Part shown: one piece after another, positions 37,897-46,046 of the stretch | How the letters are laid out: every line of letters starts with the position of its first letter | Numbering within the stretch: the first letter of the stretch is position 1 | Origin: Streptomyces roseofulvus | Lineage (GTDB): Bacteria > Actinomycetota > Actinomycetes > Streptomycetales > Streptomycetaceae | Direction of reading: 5' to 3' | Assembly (NCBI RefSeq): GCF_039534915.1 | Contig: NZ_BAAAWE010000001.1 | Location: 496,001 to 560,000 of the forward strand | Length of the DNA stretch: 64,000 nt | Notes under the pieces: model-generated | Seen by the model: the letters and a program-made list of their open reading frames with translations, nothing else | The model's database searches: none | What the model was told of the DNA's origin: nothing | Translations under genes and position numbers: made by a program

Positions 37897-39380
37897 ATCC
37901 GGGTCTTCCTCTCCGTGGTCGGTGCCGGTTCGCCCGGCATCAGCAGGCTCTGCAGGCAGGCCACCAGGCTGCGGGCCTGGATGTTCAGGTAGTGGCTGTG
38001 CCGCAGCAGCTCGACGAGCTGGTGGACGGTCATCCACCGGTAGTCGGGGTCGTCGGGCGGGACGTCGACGTCGGTGTCGACGATCAGGTAGCGGTTGCGC
38101 GCGTGGTGGAAGCGTCCGCCCTCCTCCGAGAGGACGGAGTGGAAGCGGACGTGTGCGGGATCGGCGCCCTCCACCGCGTCGAGGTAGCGCGGACGGGCGC
38201 TCCTCGGCAGGTGCTCGTAGGAGGCGGGGGTGCACTGGACCGTCGGCGCGAGTTCCACCACGTCCATGTAGCCGGCCTCGACCCGGGCGTTCATCAGCAC
38301 GTGCAGGACCCCGCCGAACGACCGGGTGAGGAAGGCGACGACGCCGGTGCCGTGCGGTTCGATCATCGGCTGCGACCACTGGGCGACCTCCCGGCCGCCG
38401 GCCTCCACCCGGACGCCGATGACGTCGAAGAAGGCCCCGGAGACGTGTGAGATGCGTTCCGGGGTGCGCTGCCAGCCGGGCAGCCGGGCCAGCGGGACGC
38501 GACGGGCGTGGACGTCGGTGCGCGTGCGGGCCTCGGTGATCCAGCTGAGGACGGCGCCCAGCGGGTGCCGGGCCTCGGCCGAGGGGTCGCAGGAGCGGAA
38601 GAGGGCCGCCCGGAAGGGGTCGGCGGGCGGACCCAGCTCCCGGGCGAGGTCGGCGTGGGCGAAGGGCAGGCAGGACAGGACCGTCCGGGCGTCCATGTTG
38701 ACCACGTCGTCCTCGGCGAGGAGCCGGTGGAGCTGGCCGAGGGTCAGCCAGTGGAAGCCCTCGCGGACCTCCACCTCCCCGTCCGCCTCGACGACCATGT
38801 TCCGGTTCCGTTTGTGGTGGAAGGCGGAGCCCTGTTCCGACTGCCGCACGTCGACGAGCGGACCGCGGGAACCGGGGTCCCGGAACCAGTCGAGGTAGGG
38901 CACGGGACGCCCGCCGTGGACGCCGGTGTAGTTGCTGCGGGTCGCCTGGACGGTCGGGGAGATCTGGACGCCGTTGGCGTTTCCGGGCTCGACCTTGGCC
39001 TGCATCAGGCAGTGCAGGACGCCGTCGAACTCCTTGACCAGGATGCCCAGGACCCCGACCTCGGGCTGGTTGATGATGGGCTGGCTCCAGGCCGGGACCG
39101 GTCCGGCCGGCATCCGCACCTCCAGGCCCTCCACCGTGAAGAAGCCGCCGGTGTGGTGGCGCAGGTTGCCGGTGCCGGGCTCGGTCTCCCAGCCGGTGAG
39201 CGCGTCGAGCGGGACGCGTTCCACCCGGGTGAAGGTGCGGGCGGCGGCGTCGGCGTACCAGTCGTGGAACGCCGTGTGCGGGGTGCGCCCCCCGTCGCGG
39301 GCGTACGCCGAGGCGGCGACGCGCAACGGGGTGGCGGCGTCGCGCGAGCGGCTCGCGGGTCGCGTGATGGCTGCGGTCAT
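37893..39380 (-). CDS. NDP-hexose 2,3-dehydratase (EvaA/DnmT/SnogH-like)
   Basis: A 495-aa protein built from two internally repeated halves, each with a WSQP(I/M)I, VLHxLMxAKVE-like and FHHxRNR motif (for example AWSQPIINQPEVGVL and QWSQPMIEPHGTGVV). It removes the C-2 hydroxyl from dTDP-4-keto-6-deoxyglucose, committing the pathway to 2-deoxysugars. ATG 39380 overlaps the neighbouring ketoreductase stop. No dedicated 3-ketoreductase is visible in the window, so neutral 2-deoxysugars may need a gene elsewhere. Confidence 0.93.
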   Translation of the reverse strand: MTAAITRPASRSRDAATPLRVAASAYARDGGRTPHTAFHDWYADAAARTFTRVERVPLDALTGWETEPGTGNLRHHTGGFFTVEGLEVRMPAGPVPAWSQPIINQPEVGVLGILVKEFDGVLHCLMQAKVEPGNANGVQISPTVQATRSNYTGVHGGRPVPYLDWFRDPGSRGPLVDVRQSEQGSAFHHKRNRNMVVEADGEVEVREGFHWLTLGQLHRLLAEDDVVNMDARTVLSCLPFAHADLARELGPPADPFRAALFRSCDPSAEARHPLGAVLSWITEARTRTDVHARRVPLARLPGWQRTPERISHVSGAFFDVIGVRVEAGGREVAQWSQPMIEPHGTGVVAFLTRSFGGVLHVLMNARVEAGYMDVVELAPTVQCTPASYEHLPRSARPRYLDAVEGADPAHVRFHSVLSEEGGRFHHARNRYLIVDTDVDVPPDDPDYRWMTVHQLVELLRHSHYLNIQARSLVACLQSLLMPGEPAPTTERKTRI

Positions 39381-40324
39381 GGCTGCTCCACGGCGTGGTC
39401 CGCGCGGAACGCGTCCCACATGTCCTTGATCGATTCGGGCAGGTCCACGGTCGGCCGCCATCCCAGCGTCCGGGCCGCGCGGCCGATGTCGACCCGGGTC
39501 CAGTCGCCGCCCCGCGAGTCGACGGGCGCGGTACGGAGCCGGACCGCGCCCGGCGGCGGTCCGGCCGCGGCGATGAGCAGGTCGAGCAGGTGGGCCACCG
39601 GCACGGCTTCGCCTCGGCCCACGTTGATCACCTGCCCGACGACGGGGGCGGCCGCGGCCGCGAGGACGGCGGCGGCCAGATCCCGGACGTCCAGGTAGTC
39701 GCGGTGGGCGTCGGCGACGGTCAGCTCGGCAGGCCGTTCGGGGGTGGCGGCGCGGAGCCGGCGGACGGCGGCGCCGAGGAAGCCGACCTCCGCGGCCTCC
39801 GGGCCGCAGAGGTTGACGACGCGGAGCACCACCCCGTCCACGAGGCCCGCGCGCGTGGCGCGGAGCACGGCCTCGGCTCCGGCGAGTTTGCTGCGCCCGT
39901 AGGCGGTGTCGGGGCGGGGCGGGCGGGTCTCCTCGGCGGCCGCGCCGGCGGGCAGCGGACCGTACTCGTGGACGGATCCGATCTGCACCAGGCGCGTTCT
40001 GCCCGGCATCCGGGCCAGCGCGTCGAGCAGGTTCCGTACGAGGCCGACGTGGGCGCGCTCGTTCTCCGCCTCGCCGGTGACCCAGCCGCCGGCCGCGTTG
40101 ACCACCGTGTCCACGCCGGCCGCGGCCAGCAGCCCGGCGAGTTCGCCCGGGTCGGCGGAGGCCGCGTCCAGGGCGAGGAAGCGGCGGCCCCGCGTGTGCG
40201 GGGGCCGGCGGCGCGCCACTTCGAGGACGGGACGGCCCTCCTCGGCGTACGCGGCGGTCACCGCGCGGCCCACGCAGCCCGTCGCGCCGAGGACGGCGAC
40301 GGCGGGCTCCCGGCCGGCGGTCAC
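39377..40324 (-). CDS. NDP-sugar 4-ketoreductase (TylCIV/EvaE-like)
   Basis: A 315-aa extended SDR: Rossmann motif LGATGCVGRAVTAAY, catalytic-type serine region IGSVHEYG, and YGRSKLAGAE. It probably reduces the C-4 ketone at the end of a deoxysugar pathway. The GTG at 40324 is taken because it overlaps the epimerase stop (GTGA). It is one of three candidate 4-ketoreductases here (others at 43856 and 60207), which suggests sugars of differing C-4 stereochemistry. Confidence 0.85.
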   Translation of the reverse strand: MTAGREPAVAVLGATGCVGRAVTAAYAEEGRPVLEVARRRPPHTRGRRFLALDAASADPGELAGLLAAAGVDTVVNAAGGWVTGEAENERAHVGLVRNLLDALARMPGRTRLVQIGSVHEYGPLPAGAAAEETRPPRPDTAYGRSKLAGAEAVLRATRAGLVDGVVLRVVNLCGPEAAEVGFLGAAVRRLRAATPERPAELTVADAHRDYLDVRDLAAAVLAAAAAPVVGQVINVGRGEAVPVAHLLDLLIAAAGPPPGAVRLRTAPVDSRGGDWTRVDIGRAARTLGWRPTVDLPESIKDMWDAFRADHAVEQP

Positions 40325-40935
40325 CGGGCCGGGCCGCCGCACAGCGCCCGCTCGACCTCCAGGCACCGCCGGTAGTCCGGGAGGGTGCCGGACTTCTCCG
40401 CCGTCTCCAGGGTGGGTGCGGCCAGGTCCCGCTCCGACATCACCGGCTCGATGTCCGTCGGCAGGGGCAGTTCGAGGGCCGGGTCGAAGACGGAGAGGGC
40501 CAGCTCGTTCTCGGGCACGTACTCCCCGGAGAGCATGTACGACATCACCGTGCTGTCCTCCAGCGCCACGAAGGCGTGGGCCACGCCGACGGGGAAGTAG
40601 ACGGCGCGGAAGTCCTCCTGGTCGAGCAGGACGGTCTCCGACCGGCCGTAGGTGGGCGACCCGACCCGGACGTCGATGACGATGTCGAGCGCCCGGCCGC
40701 GCGCGCAGTAGACGTACTTGGCGATCCCCGGGGGTGTGAGCGTGTAGTGGGCGCCCCGGATCGTTCCGCGCCGGGACAGGCTGTGATTGGTCTGGGCCAC
40801 GGGGAACAGCGGGTGCCCCAGGGCCTGTCGGGCGGCCGTCTCCTGGAACGGGGAGACGAAGAGCCCCCGTTCGTCGGTGAAGATCTTCGGCCGGAACTCG
40901 AACGCGCCGTCCACGGCGAGCTGTCGCGACTGCAT
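40321..40935 (-). CDS. dTDP-4-keto-6-deoxyhexose 3,5-epimerase
   Basis: A 204-aa RmlC-like cupin. FTDERGLFVSPFQ, NHSLSRRGTIRGAHY (with the catalytic-type histidine in RGAHY) and FPVGVAHAFVALED are typical. It inverts C-5 (and possibly C-3), so the sugars made here should mostly be of the L series. ATG 40935. Operon order: epimerase, ketoreductase, 2,3-dehydratase, C-methyltransferase, all overlapping. Confidence 0.92.
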   Translation of the reverse strand: MQSRQLAVDGAFEFRPKIFTDERGLFVSPFQETAARQALGHPLFPVAQTNHSLSRRGTIRGAHYTLTPPGIAKYVYCARGRALDIVIDVRVGSPTYGRSETVLLDQEDFRAVYFPVGVAHAFVALEDSTVMSYMLSGEYVPENELALSVFDPALELPLPTDIEPVMSERDLAAPTLETAEKSGTLPDYRRCLEVERALCGGPAR

Positions 40936-40990
40936 GACACCGTCCTCGGTTGCTTGTGGTGGTGCCGGCCTTGCCGGCGGTCTTCCGCGG

Positions 40991-42202
40991 TCAGAGGACG
41001 CGGACCTCGGGCACGTACACGATCCAGCGCCCGCCGGACTCCCGGAACAGCCGTTCCTTCGCCATGATCTCCTCGGCGTGGTTCCAGGCGAACAGCACCG
41101 CGTAGTCGGGGTAGGGGTCGGTGAGGGCCTCGGTGGGGCGGACCGGGATGTGCGAACCGGGCATGAGCTTCCCGTGCTTGGCCGGGGTGACGTCGCACAC
41201 CCAGTCGATCGACTCGGGGCCGATGCCGCAGAAGTTCGTCACGGTGGCGCTCTTCGCCGTGGCGCCGTAGCCGACGATCCGCTTTCCCTCGGCGCGCAAC
41301 CCCCGCAGCAGGGCCGTCAGTTCGGTGCGCACGCGTTCGACCCCGGCGGCGAAGGCGGCGAAGACCTCGGGGGTGCCGATCCCCTTGCGGTCCTCCTCGG
41401 CGATCAGTTCGGCCACGGCCGGGCTCGGCGTGCTCCGCCCGGCCCGCTTGAGGGTGTAGCGGACCTCGCCGCCGTGCACCGGCAGCCGCTCGACGTCGAC
41501 GACCTCGAAGCCGAAGCGGGCGGCGGCGGCGCTCACCGAGCGCACGGTGAAGAAGTAGAAGTGCTCGTCGTAGATCTGGTCGAAGGAGGTGCGGTCCAGG
41601 ATGTCGCCGAGGTACGGGTCCTCGAAGACGAAGGCGCCGTCCGGCGCCAGCAGGCGGTCGAGGCCCCGGAAGACGGAGTCGAGGTAGGGGATGTGGCAGA
41701 TGGTGTTGGCCGAGTAGACCAGATCGGCCGGGCCGTCGGCGGCCACGATCGCGGCCGCGGTCGACTCCTCGAAGAACTCCGTGAGGACGCGGACCCCCTG
41801 CTGACGGGCGAGGTCGGCGACGCCGCCGGAGGGCTCGACGCCCAGGTGCCGGATGCCCTCCTTGGCGAGGGCCCGCAGCATCACCCCGTCGTTGCAGCCG
41901 ATCTCCACCACGAAGGGGTCGCGGCCGCGCAGGTGTGCGCGGGAGAGCCGGCCGGCGGTCTGCTCGAAGTGGCGCCGCATGTGGGCCGAACCGGACGAGT
42001 GGTAGGGGTAGGCCTCGTGGAACATCCGGTCCCGGGCGACCTCGTCCATGAGCTGGGTCATGCCGCAGGACTCGCAGCTGCCCACGGCGAGCCGGTAGAA
42101 GTACTCGTCGTCGACGCGTTCGGGGTGCACGAACGCGTCGGAGAGTGGCTGGCGCCCGAAGTCGAAGAACTGACGGACGGGTCCTCCACAGACACGGCAC
42201 AT
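40991..42202 (-). CDS. NDP-hexose C-methyltransferase (TylC3-like), copy 2
   Basis: A 403-aa protein of the same three-domain family as the gene at 36631: zinc motif MCRVCGG ... CESCG, SAM motif VVEIGCNDGVMLRAL, YDEHFYFFTVRSV, and GYGATAKSATVTNFCGIG. Its N-terminus starts directly at the zinc site. Two divergent copies in one cluster suggest two branched sugars, for example one amino/nitro sugar and one neutral sugar of the nogalose or axenose kind. ATG 42202. Confidence 0.9.
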   Translation of the reverse strand: MCRVCGGPVRQFFDFGRQPLSDAFVHPERVDDEYFYRLAVGSCESCGMTQLMDEVARDRMFHEAYPYHSSGSAHMRRHFEQTAGRLSRAHLRGRDPFVVEIGCNDGVMLRALAKEGIRHLGVEPSGGVADLARQQGVRVLTEFFEESTAAAIVAADGPADLVYSANTICHIPYLDSVFRGLDRLLAPDGAFVFEDPYLGDILDRTSFDQIYDEHFYFFTVRSVSAAAARFGFEVVDVERLPVHGGEVRYTLKRAGRSTPSPAVAELIAEEDRKGIGTPEVFAAFAAGVERVRTELTALLRGLRAEGKRIVGYGATAKSATVTNFCGIGPESIDWVCDVTPAKHGKLMPGSHIPVRPTEALTDPYPDYAVLFAWNHAEEIMAKERLFRESGGRWIVYVPEVRVL

Positions 42203-42238
42203 GGGGCCTTCCTCGGGTTCATAGGGTCCGGGGGCGAA

Positions 42239-43735
42239 CTACCCCCGGACGTTTCCTTGGCGGGCGACGGGGAAGCGGAACACGCCGCCGGTGATCGGGG
42301 AGCGGAGGCGGCGCAGCACCTCGCCGGTCCTGGTCAGGCCGGGAACCTCCGCGGCCAGGACCCTGAGGGCGGCCTCGGCCGCCAGGCGCGCCGCCGGGCC
42401 GACGAGGGCGTCGACCGCGTGGCCGTCCCCGGGGAGCGGATGCCGTTCGTGGGCGGGGCGGTGGAGGTCGAACCGCTCCGGGTCGTGGTGGCGGCGGGGA
42501 TCGCGCTGGGCCGCCTCGGTGAGCAGGACGACCTCCTCGTCCGCGGCCACTCGGATCCCCGCGAGGTCCAGGTCCTGGCGCGCGTACAGCCGGTGCAGGC
42601 GGACGGGCGGTGTGTGCCGCAGCGTCTCGGCGACGGCGGCCGGGGCGAGCCCGGGGTCCGCGCACAGGGCGCGCCACTGCTCGGGGTGGTCCAGGAGGAG
42701 CGCGGCGGCGTTGCCGACCAGGGTGGTGGCGACGTCGATGCCGACCAGAGCGAGCAGGGCGCACACCGTCAGGACGTCGTCGGGTGACGGCGGACCGTCG
42801 GCCGCGGGGGTCGCCGACAGACGGCGAGGCAGTCCGGCGCGCGCGCCGGCGCCGACACCCGCTGCGCGGCTCGCGCCCTGAGCGTCATGTGCGTCACGAG
42901 CGCGGTGAGTGCCGGACCCGACCGAGGTACGGGATGCCCCGGGCGCACGGGAGGTGCCGGGAGCGCCGGACTCACCAGAGGTGCTCGGCGTACCGGGAGC
43001 GCCCGGTGTACCCCAGGCGCCTGAGGTCCCGGGCGCGCCGTTTGGTTCCGTGAGCAGGGCCCGGAGTTCCGGGAGGGCCGCACGGTATCGGCGGGCCGTG
43101 TCCAGGCGCGGGGGGCAGAGCGTGGCGTCCAGGACGCCGGCGAGTGCGCCGCAGAGCTCCGCGAAGCGGGCGGCCCGGTGTTCCGGTACGCCGAGCAGGA
43201 CGCGCCCGGCGTCCACCGTGGCGGGCCGGATCAGGTCGTCCATCAGGTCGAACCGCTCCCCCAGCGCCGACGCACGGTGCCGGTAGGCCCGTGCGGCCGC
43301 CGCGTGCCGGCCGCGCAGCGCGGGTTCGCCGAGCACGGGCGCGGCCCAGTCCCGCAGGCGTTCGTACTCCTCCCGGTCGAGCGCCACGGGCAGCCCGGCC
43401 AGCGGCAGCGCCTCCCGCAGGGGCGGCACGTCCCACGGTGCGGGTTCTTCGGCCGGTCCTCCGGGCGGGGCGCCGTCGTCGGGGGGCCGGGGCGTGAGGC
43501 GCCGGTCGGCCAGCGCGGCGGCGACCACGTCGGGGTCGGCCGTCACCCATGCCTCGGCGCTGCTCCAGTACAGCGGGCCCCGCTCGCGGACGCGCCGGCC
43601 CAGTTCGGCCCGGTCGTCTCCGGCCGCGCGGAGCAGCAGCGCGTACGGGTCGCCTTTCGTGCCCAGGATCCACTGGACGCCGCGCAGGGTCAGCAGAACG
43701 CGTCCCAGCGCACTGTCGGTCATGCTCGCCACCAT
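42239..43735 (-). CDS. P450-fold glycosyltransferase activator (DesVIII/DnrQ/AknT-like)
   Basis: A 498-aa cytochrome P450 homologue without haem ligation: the C-terminal region where FGxGxHxCxG should be reads PLPGDGHAVDALVGPAARLA and has no cysteine. DnrQ, AknT, EryCII and DesVIII are such proteins and stabilise or activate a partner glycosyltransferase. Residues about 231-310 are a Gly/Pro/Ser/Thr/Ala-rich insertion before the I-helix. The ATG at 43735 lies 7 nt after a -10 hexamer (leaderless); ATG 43723 is an alternative. It ends the control region shared with the divergent gene at 43856. Confidence 0.85.
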   Translation of the reverse strand: MVASMTDSALGRVLLTLRGVQWILGTKGDPYALLLRAAGDDRAELGRRVRERGPLYWSSAEAWVTADPDVVAAALADRRLTPRPPDDGAPPGGPAEEPAPWDVPPLREALPLAGLPVALDREEYERLRDWAAPVLGEPALRGRHAAAARAYRHRASALGERFDLMDDLIRPATVDAGRVLLGVPEHRAARFAELCGALAGVLDATLCPPRLDTARRYRAALPELRALLTEPNGAPGTSGAWGTPGAPGTPSTSGESGAPGTSRAPGASRTSVGSGTHRARDAHDAQGASRAAGVGAGARAGLPRRLSATPAADGPPSPDDVLTVCALLALVGIDVATTLVGNAAALLLDHPEQWRALCADPGLAPAAVAETLRHTPPVRLHRLYARQDLDLAGIRVAADEEVVLLTEAAQRDPRRHHDPERFDLHRPAHERHPLPGDGHAVDALVGPAARLAAEAALRVLAAEVPGLTRTGEVLRRLRSPITGGVFRFPVARQGNVRG

Positions 43736-43742
43736 GGCCGGA

Positions 43743-43774
43743 ACGCTAGGCGTGCCCCCTCGACCCCCTCTCGA
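43743..43774 (-). promoter_or_regulatory. SARP-type promoter of the P450-like gene
   Basis: Minus strand: TCGAGAG (43774-43768), 4 bp, TCGAGGG (43763-43757), exactly 8 bp, -10 TAGCGT (43748-43743), 7 nt, ATG. This is the geometry known for SARP-activated promoters. Confidence 0.75.
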
Positions 43775-43803
43775 CTTCCCGTGGCTCCGGCCGGAGCGGC
43801 CCG

Positions 43804-43846
43804 TCGAGCCGGACACGAGGGGGGCGTGGCACCGGTCGCCTAGGGT
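43804..43846 (+). promoter_or_regulatory. Divergent SARP-like promoter of the 43856 gene
   Basis: TCGAGCC (43804-43810), ACGAGGG (43815-43821) and a degenerate GTGGCAC (43826-43832) on an 11-bp period, then 8 bp and -10 TAGGGT (43841-43846), 9 nt before the ATG. Confidence 0.5.
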
Positions 43847-43855
43847 GACGCGGTC

Positions 43856-44599
43856 ATGGACATCATCGGCAAGGGTTTCATCGCCCGGCATCTGTGGCCG
43901 CTGCGCGAGGCGCATCCCGGGGTGACGGTGCTGGCGGCGGGAGTTCCGCGCCAGCAGCTGCCGGATTCCGAGCACGAGCGGGAGGCGGCGCTGGTGCGGA
44001 GCACGATCGCGCGCTGCCGGAGCCGGGGCGAGCTGCTGGTCTTCTTCTCCACGGCCAGCATGTACGGCGGTCCCGGCTGCCGGGGGCGCGAGGGCGACGC
44101 GATCGTCCCGACCACCCGCTACGGGCGTCACAAGTTCGCCCTGGAGACCACGATCCGCGAGTCCGGCGTGGCGCACCTCGTACTGCGCCTCTCGTATGTG
44201 CTGGGGCCGCACGGGCCCGACTTCCGGCTGGTGCCCGCGCTGGTGTCGCAGCTGCGCGCGGGGCGGGTCCGGGTGAACGCCGGGGCGCGGCGCGATCTGC
44301 TGCACGTCGCGGACTTCGTCGGGCTCGTCGACCGTCTGCTGGCCTCCGGGGTGCGCGACGAGACGGTGAACGTGGCCTCGGGGGACTGCGTGGACGTCGT
44401 CGACCTCGTCGCCCACCTCAAGCGACGGCTGGGGCTGGAGGCGGAGGAGGAGGTGGTGGGCGGGGGCGAGAGCGCCTTCTCGCACTGTCCGTCGGTGGAG
44501 AAGCTGCGCGCCCTGGTGCCCGAGCCGGCGGGTTCGGTGTTCGGGCCGGGCTACCACCGGGTCGCCCTGGACCGCTATCTCCGCGAAACAAGCGCGTGA
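43856..44599 (+). CDS. NDP-sugar 4-ketoreductase, short extended-SDR type
   Basis: A 247-aa NAD(P)-binding protein. The nucleotide motif is compact (IIGKGFIARHL), followed by FFSTASMYGG, TRYGRHKFALE with the catalytic Tyr/Lys pair, LRLSYVLGPHGPDFRLVPAL and HVADFVGLVDRL. Short ketoreductases of this kind occur in many deoxysugar clusters, often beside nitrososynthase genes as here. It probably reduces the 4-keto group of the amino- or nitro-sugar. Confidence 0.78.
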   Translation: MDIIGKGFIARHLWPLREAHPGVTVLAAGVPRQQLPDSEHEREAALVRSTIARCRSRGELLVFFSTASMYGGPGCRGREGDAIVPTTRYGRHKFALETTIRESGVAHLVLRLSYVLGPHGPDFRLVPALVSQLRAGRVRVNAGARRDLLHVADFVGLVDRLLASGVRDETVNVASGDCVDVVDLVAHLKRRLGLEAEEEVVGGGESAFSHCPSVEKLRALVPEPAGSVFGPGYHRVALDRYLRETSA

Positions 44600-44716
44600 C
44601 CGGTGCTGGACCCGTGGGACAGCGGCTTTCCAACGGTCGTCGAACCGCTCGGGTCATCATCGGGCGTCCCGATCGCACCGGGCGACCGGAGTCGAGCGAA
44701 GGAAGCGGGGAACGCG

Positions 44717-45940
44717 ATGGCGACGTACGACAGGGGCCGGGCGGCCACGGCGGATCTGCGCGAGCCGAGGACCTCCTCGGGGCGCGCGCTGCTCGCTCTG
44801 CTGGCCGAACACCTTCCCCTGATACGGGACGGGGCCCGGCAGGGGGACCGGGACGGCGTCTTCCCGGTCGAGGTGTTCGAGCGGCTCCGCGGGAGCGGGG
44901 TGCTGGGGGCCACCGTGCCGAAGGAGCTCGGGGGGCTGGACGTCTCCTCGCTGCACGACGTGTGTCTGGCCCTGACGACGGTGGCCGAGGCGGACGCGTC
45001 GACCGCGCTCGCCCTGCACATGCAGCTCAGCCGGGGTCTGACGCTCACTCACGAGTGGCGGCACGGGGACGAGCGGGCGCGGGCGCTGGCCGAGCGCCTG
45101 CTCCGGGGCATGGGCTCGGGCGAGGCGGTGGTGTGCACCACGGTGAAGGACGCCGGCGGGGGCCGGGTGGTCACCCGGCTGCGTCCGGCACCGGACGGCG
45201 GCTGGGTGCTGTCGGGCCGCAAGACGCTGGCGAGCATGGCACCCATCGCCACCGACTTCGTGGTCTCGGCGCGGGTCGAGGTGGCGGGGGTGACGCGGTC
45301 GGCCGCGGCCGTGCTGCCCCGGCGGACGCCGGGGCTGACCGTCCTGGACAACTGGGAGGGGCTCGGCATGCGGGCCTCCGGGAGTGTGGACATCGTCCTG
45401 GACGACTGCCCGGTCCGTCTGGAGGACGTGTTCCTGCGCGGGCCGCTCGGGGAGCGTGACGACGCGGTCCTGGCCGGACAGACCGTCAGTTCGATCACGA
45501 TGCTGGGGATCTACGTGGGGGTGGCCCAGGCCGCCCGGGACCACGTGGTGGCGGAGCTGACGCGACGCGGCGGTGCGCCGGCGGCGGGGGTGCGCACGCT
45601 GCTCGCCGAGATCGAGGCGCGGTTGCACGCCCTGCGCACCACGGCGGCGGGCACGCTGTCGGTGGCGGACTACCTGGCGTACGAGTTCGACGGTGATCCG
45701 CTGGAGCGCGGCCGGCGCATGATGTTCGACTTCCAGCGGGCCAAGCTGACGGTCAACCGGCTGGCGCCCGAGATCGTCGCGGACTGCGTGACGGTGATCG
45801 GCGGCGCCGCCTACGCGGGGTCCCATCCCCTGGCACGTCTCTACCGGGACGTCAGGGCGGGCTCGTTCATGCACCCGTTCACCTATCCCGACGCGGTGGA
45901 CTGGCTCTCCGAGGCGGCGCTGGCCGGTCCGAAGGACTGA
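44717..45940 (+). CDS. Flavin-dependent aminosugar N-oxidase (nitrososynthase, DnmZ/KijD3/RubN8-like)
   Basis: A 407-aa acyl-CoA-dehydrogenase-fold protein. ALHMQLSRGLTLTHEWRHG, the GRKTLASMAPIATDFVVSAR strand, LDNWEGLGMRASGSVDIVLDDCPV, and the C-terminal PLARLYRDVRAGSFMHPF are hallmarks of the flavin enzymes that oxidise a dTDP-3-amino-3-C-methyl sugar to the nitroso (then nitro) sugar. With an aminotransferase and C-methyltransferases nearby, an evernitrose/rubranitrose/decilonitrose-like sugar is plausible. Caution: daunorubicin producers carry DnmZ without making a nitrosugar. ATG 44717 is chosen over an in-frame start at 44603. Confidence 0.88.
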   Translation: MATYDRGRAATADLREPRTSSGRALLALLAEHLPLIRDGARQGDRDGVFPVEVFERLRGSGVLGATVPKELGGLDVSSLHDVCLALTTVAEADASTALALHMQLSRGLTLTHEWRHGDERARALAERLLRGMGSGEAVVCTTVKDAGGGRVVTRLRPAPDGGWVLSGRKTLASMAPIATDFVVSARVEVAGVTRSAAAVLPRRTPGLTVLDNWEGLGMRASGSVDIVLDDCPVRLEDVFLRGPLGERDDAVLAGQTVSSITMLGIYVGVAQAARDHVVAELTRRGGAPAAGVRTLLAEIEARLHALRTTAAGTLSVADYLAYEFDGDPLERGRRMMFDFQRAKLTVNRLAPEIVADCVTVIGGAAYAGSHPLARLYRDVRAGSFMHPFTYPDAVDWLSEAALAGPKD

Positions 45941-45960
45941 GCCACCGCCGGGGCATGCCG

Positions 45961-45995
45961 GAAGGGGAGGGCCGGGATTCCCGGCCCTCCCCTTC
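45961..45995. terminator. Bidirectional terminator (16-bp perfect stem)
   Basis: A perfect inverted repeat 45961-45976 / 45980-45995 around a 3-nt loop, between convergent genes. Confidence 0.8.
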
Positions 45996-46046
45996 GTCGG
46001 CGGCTGCCGGGCCGGCGCCGGAGGCCGGCCGGGTGGCTGCCCCGGC

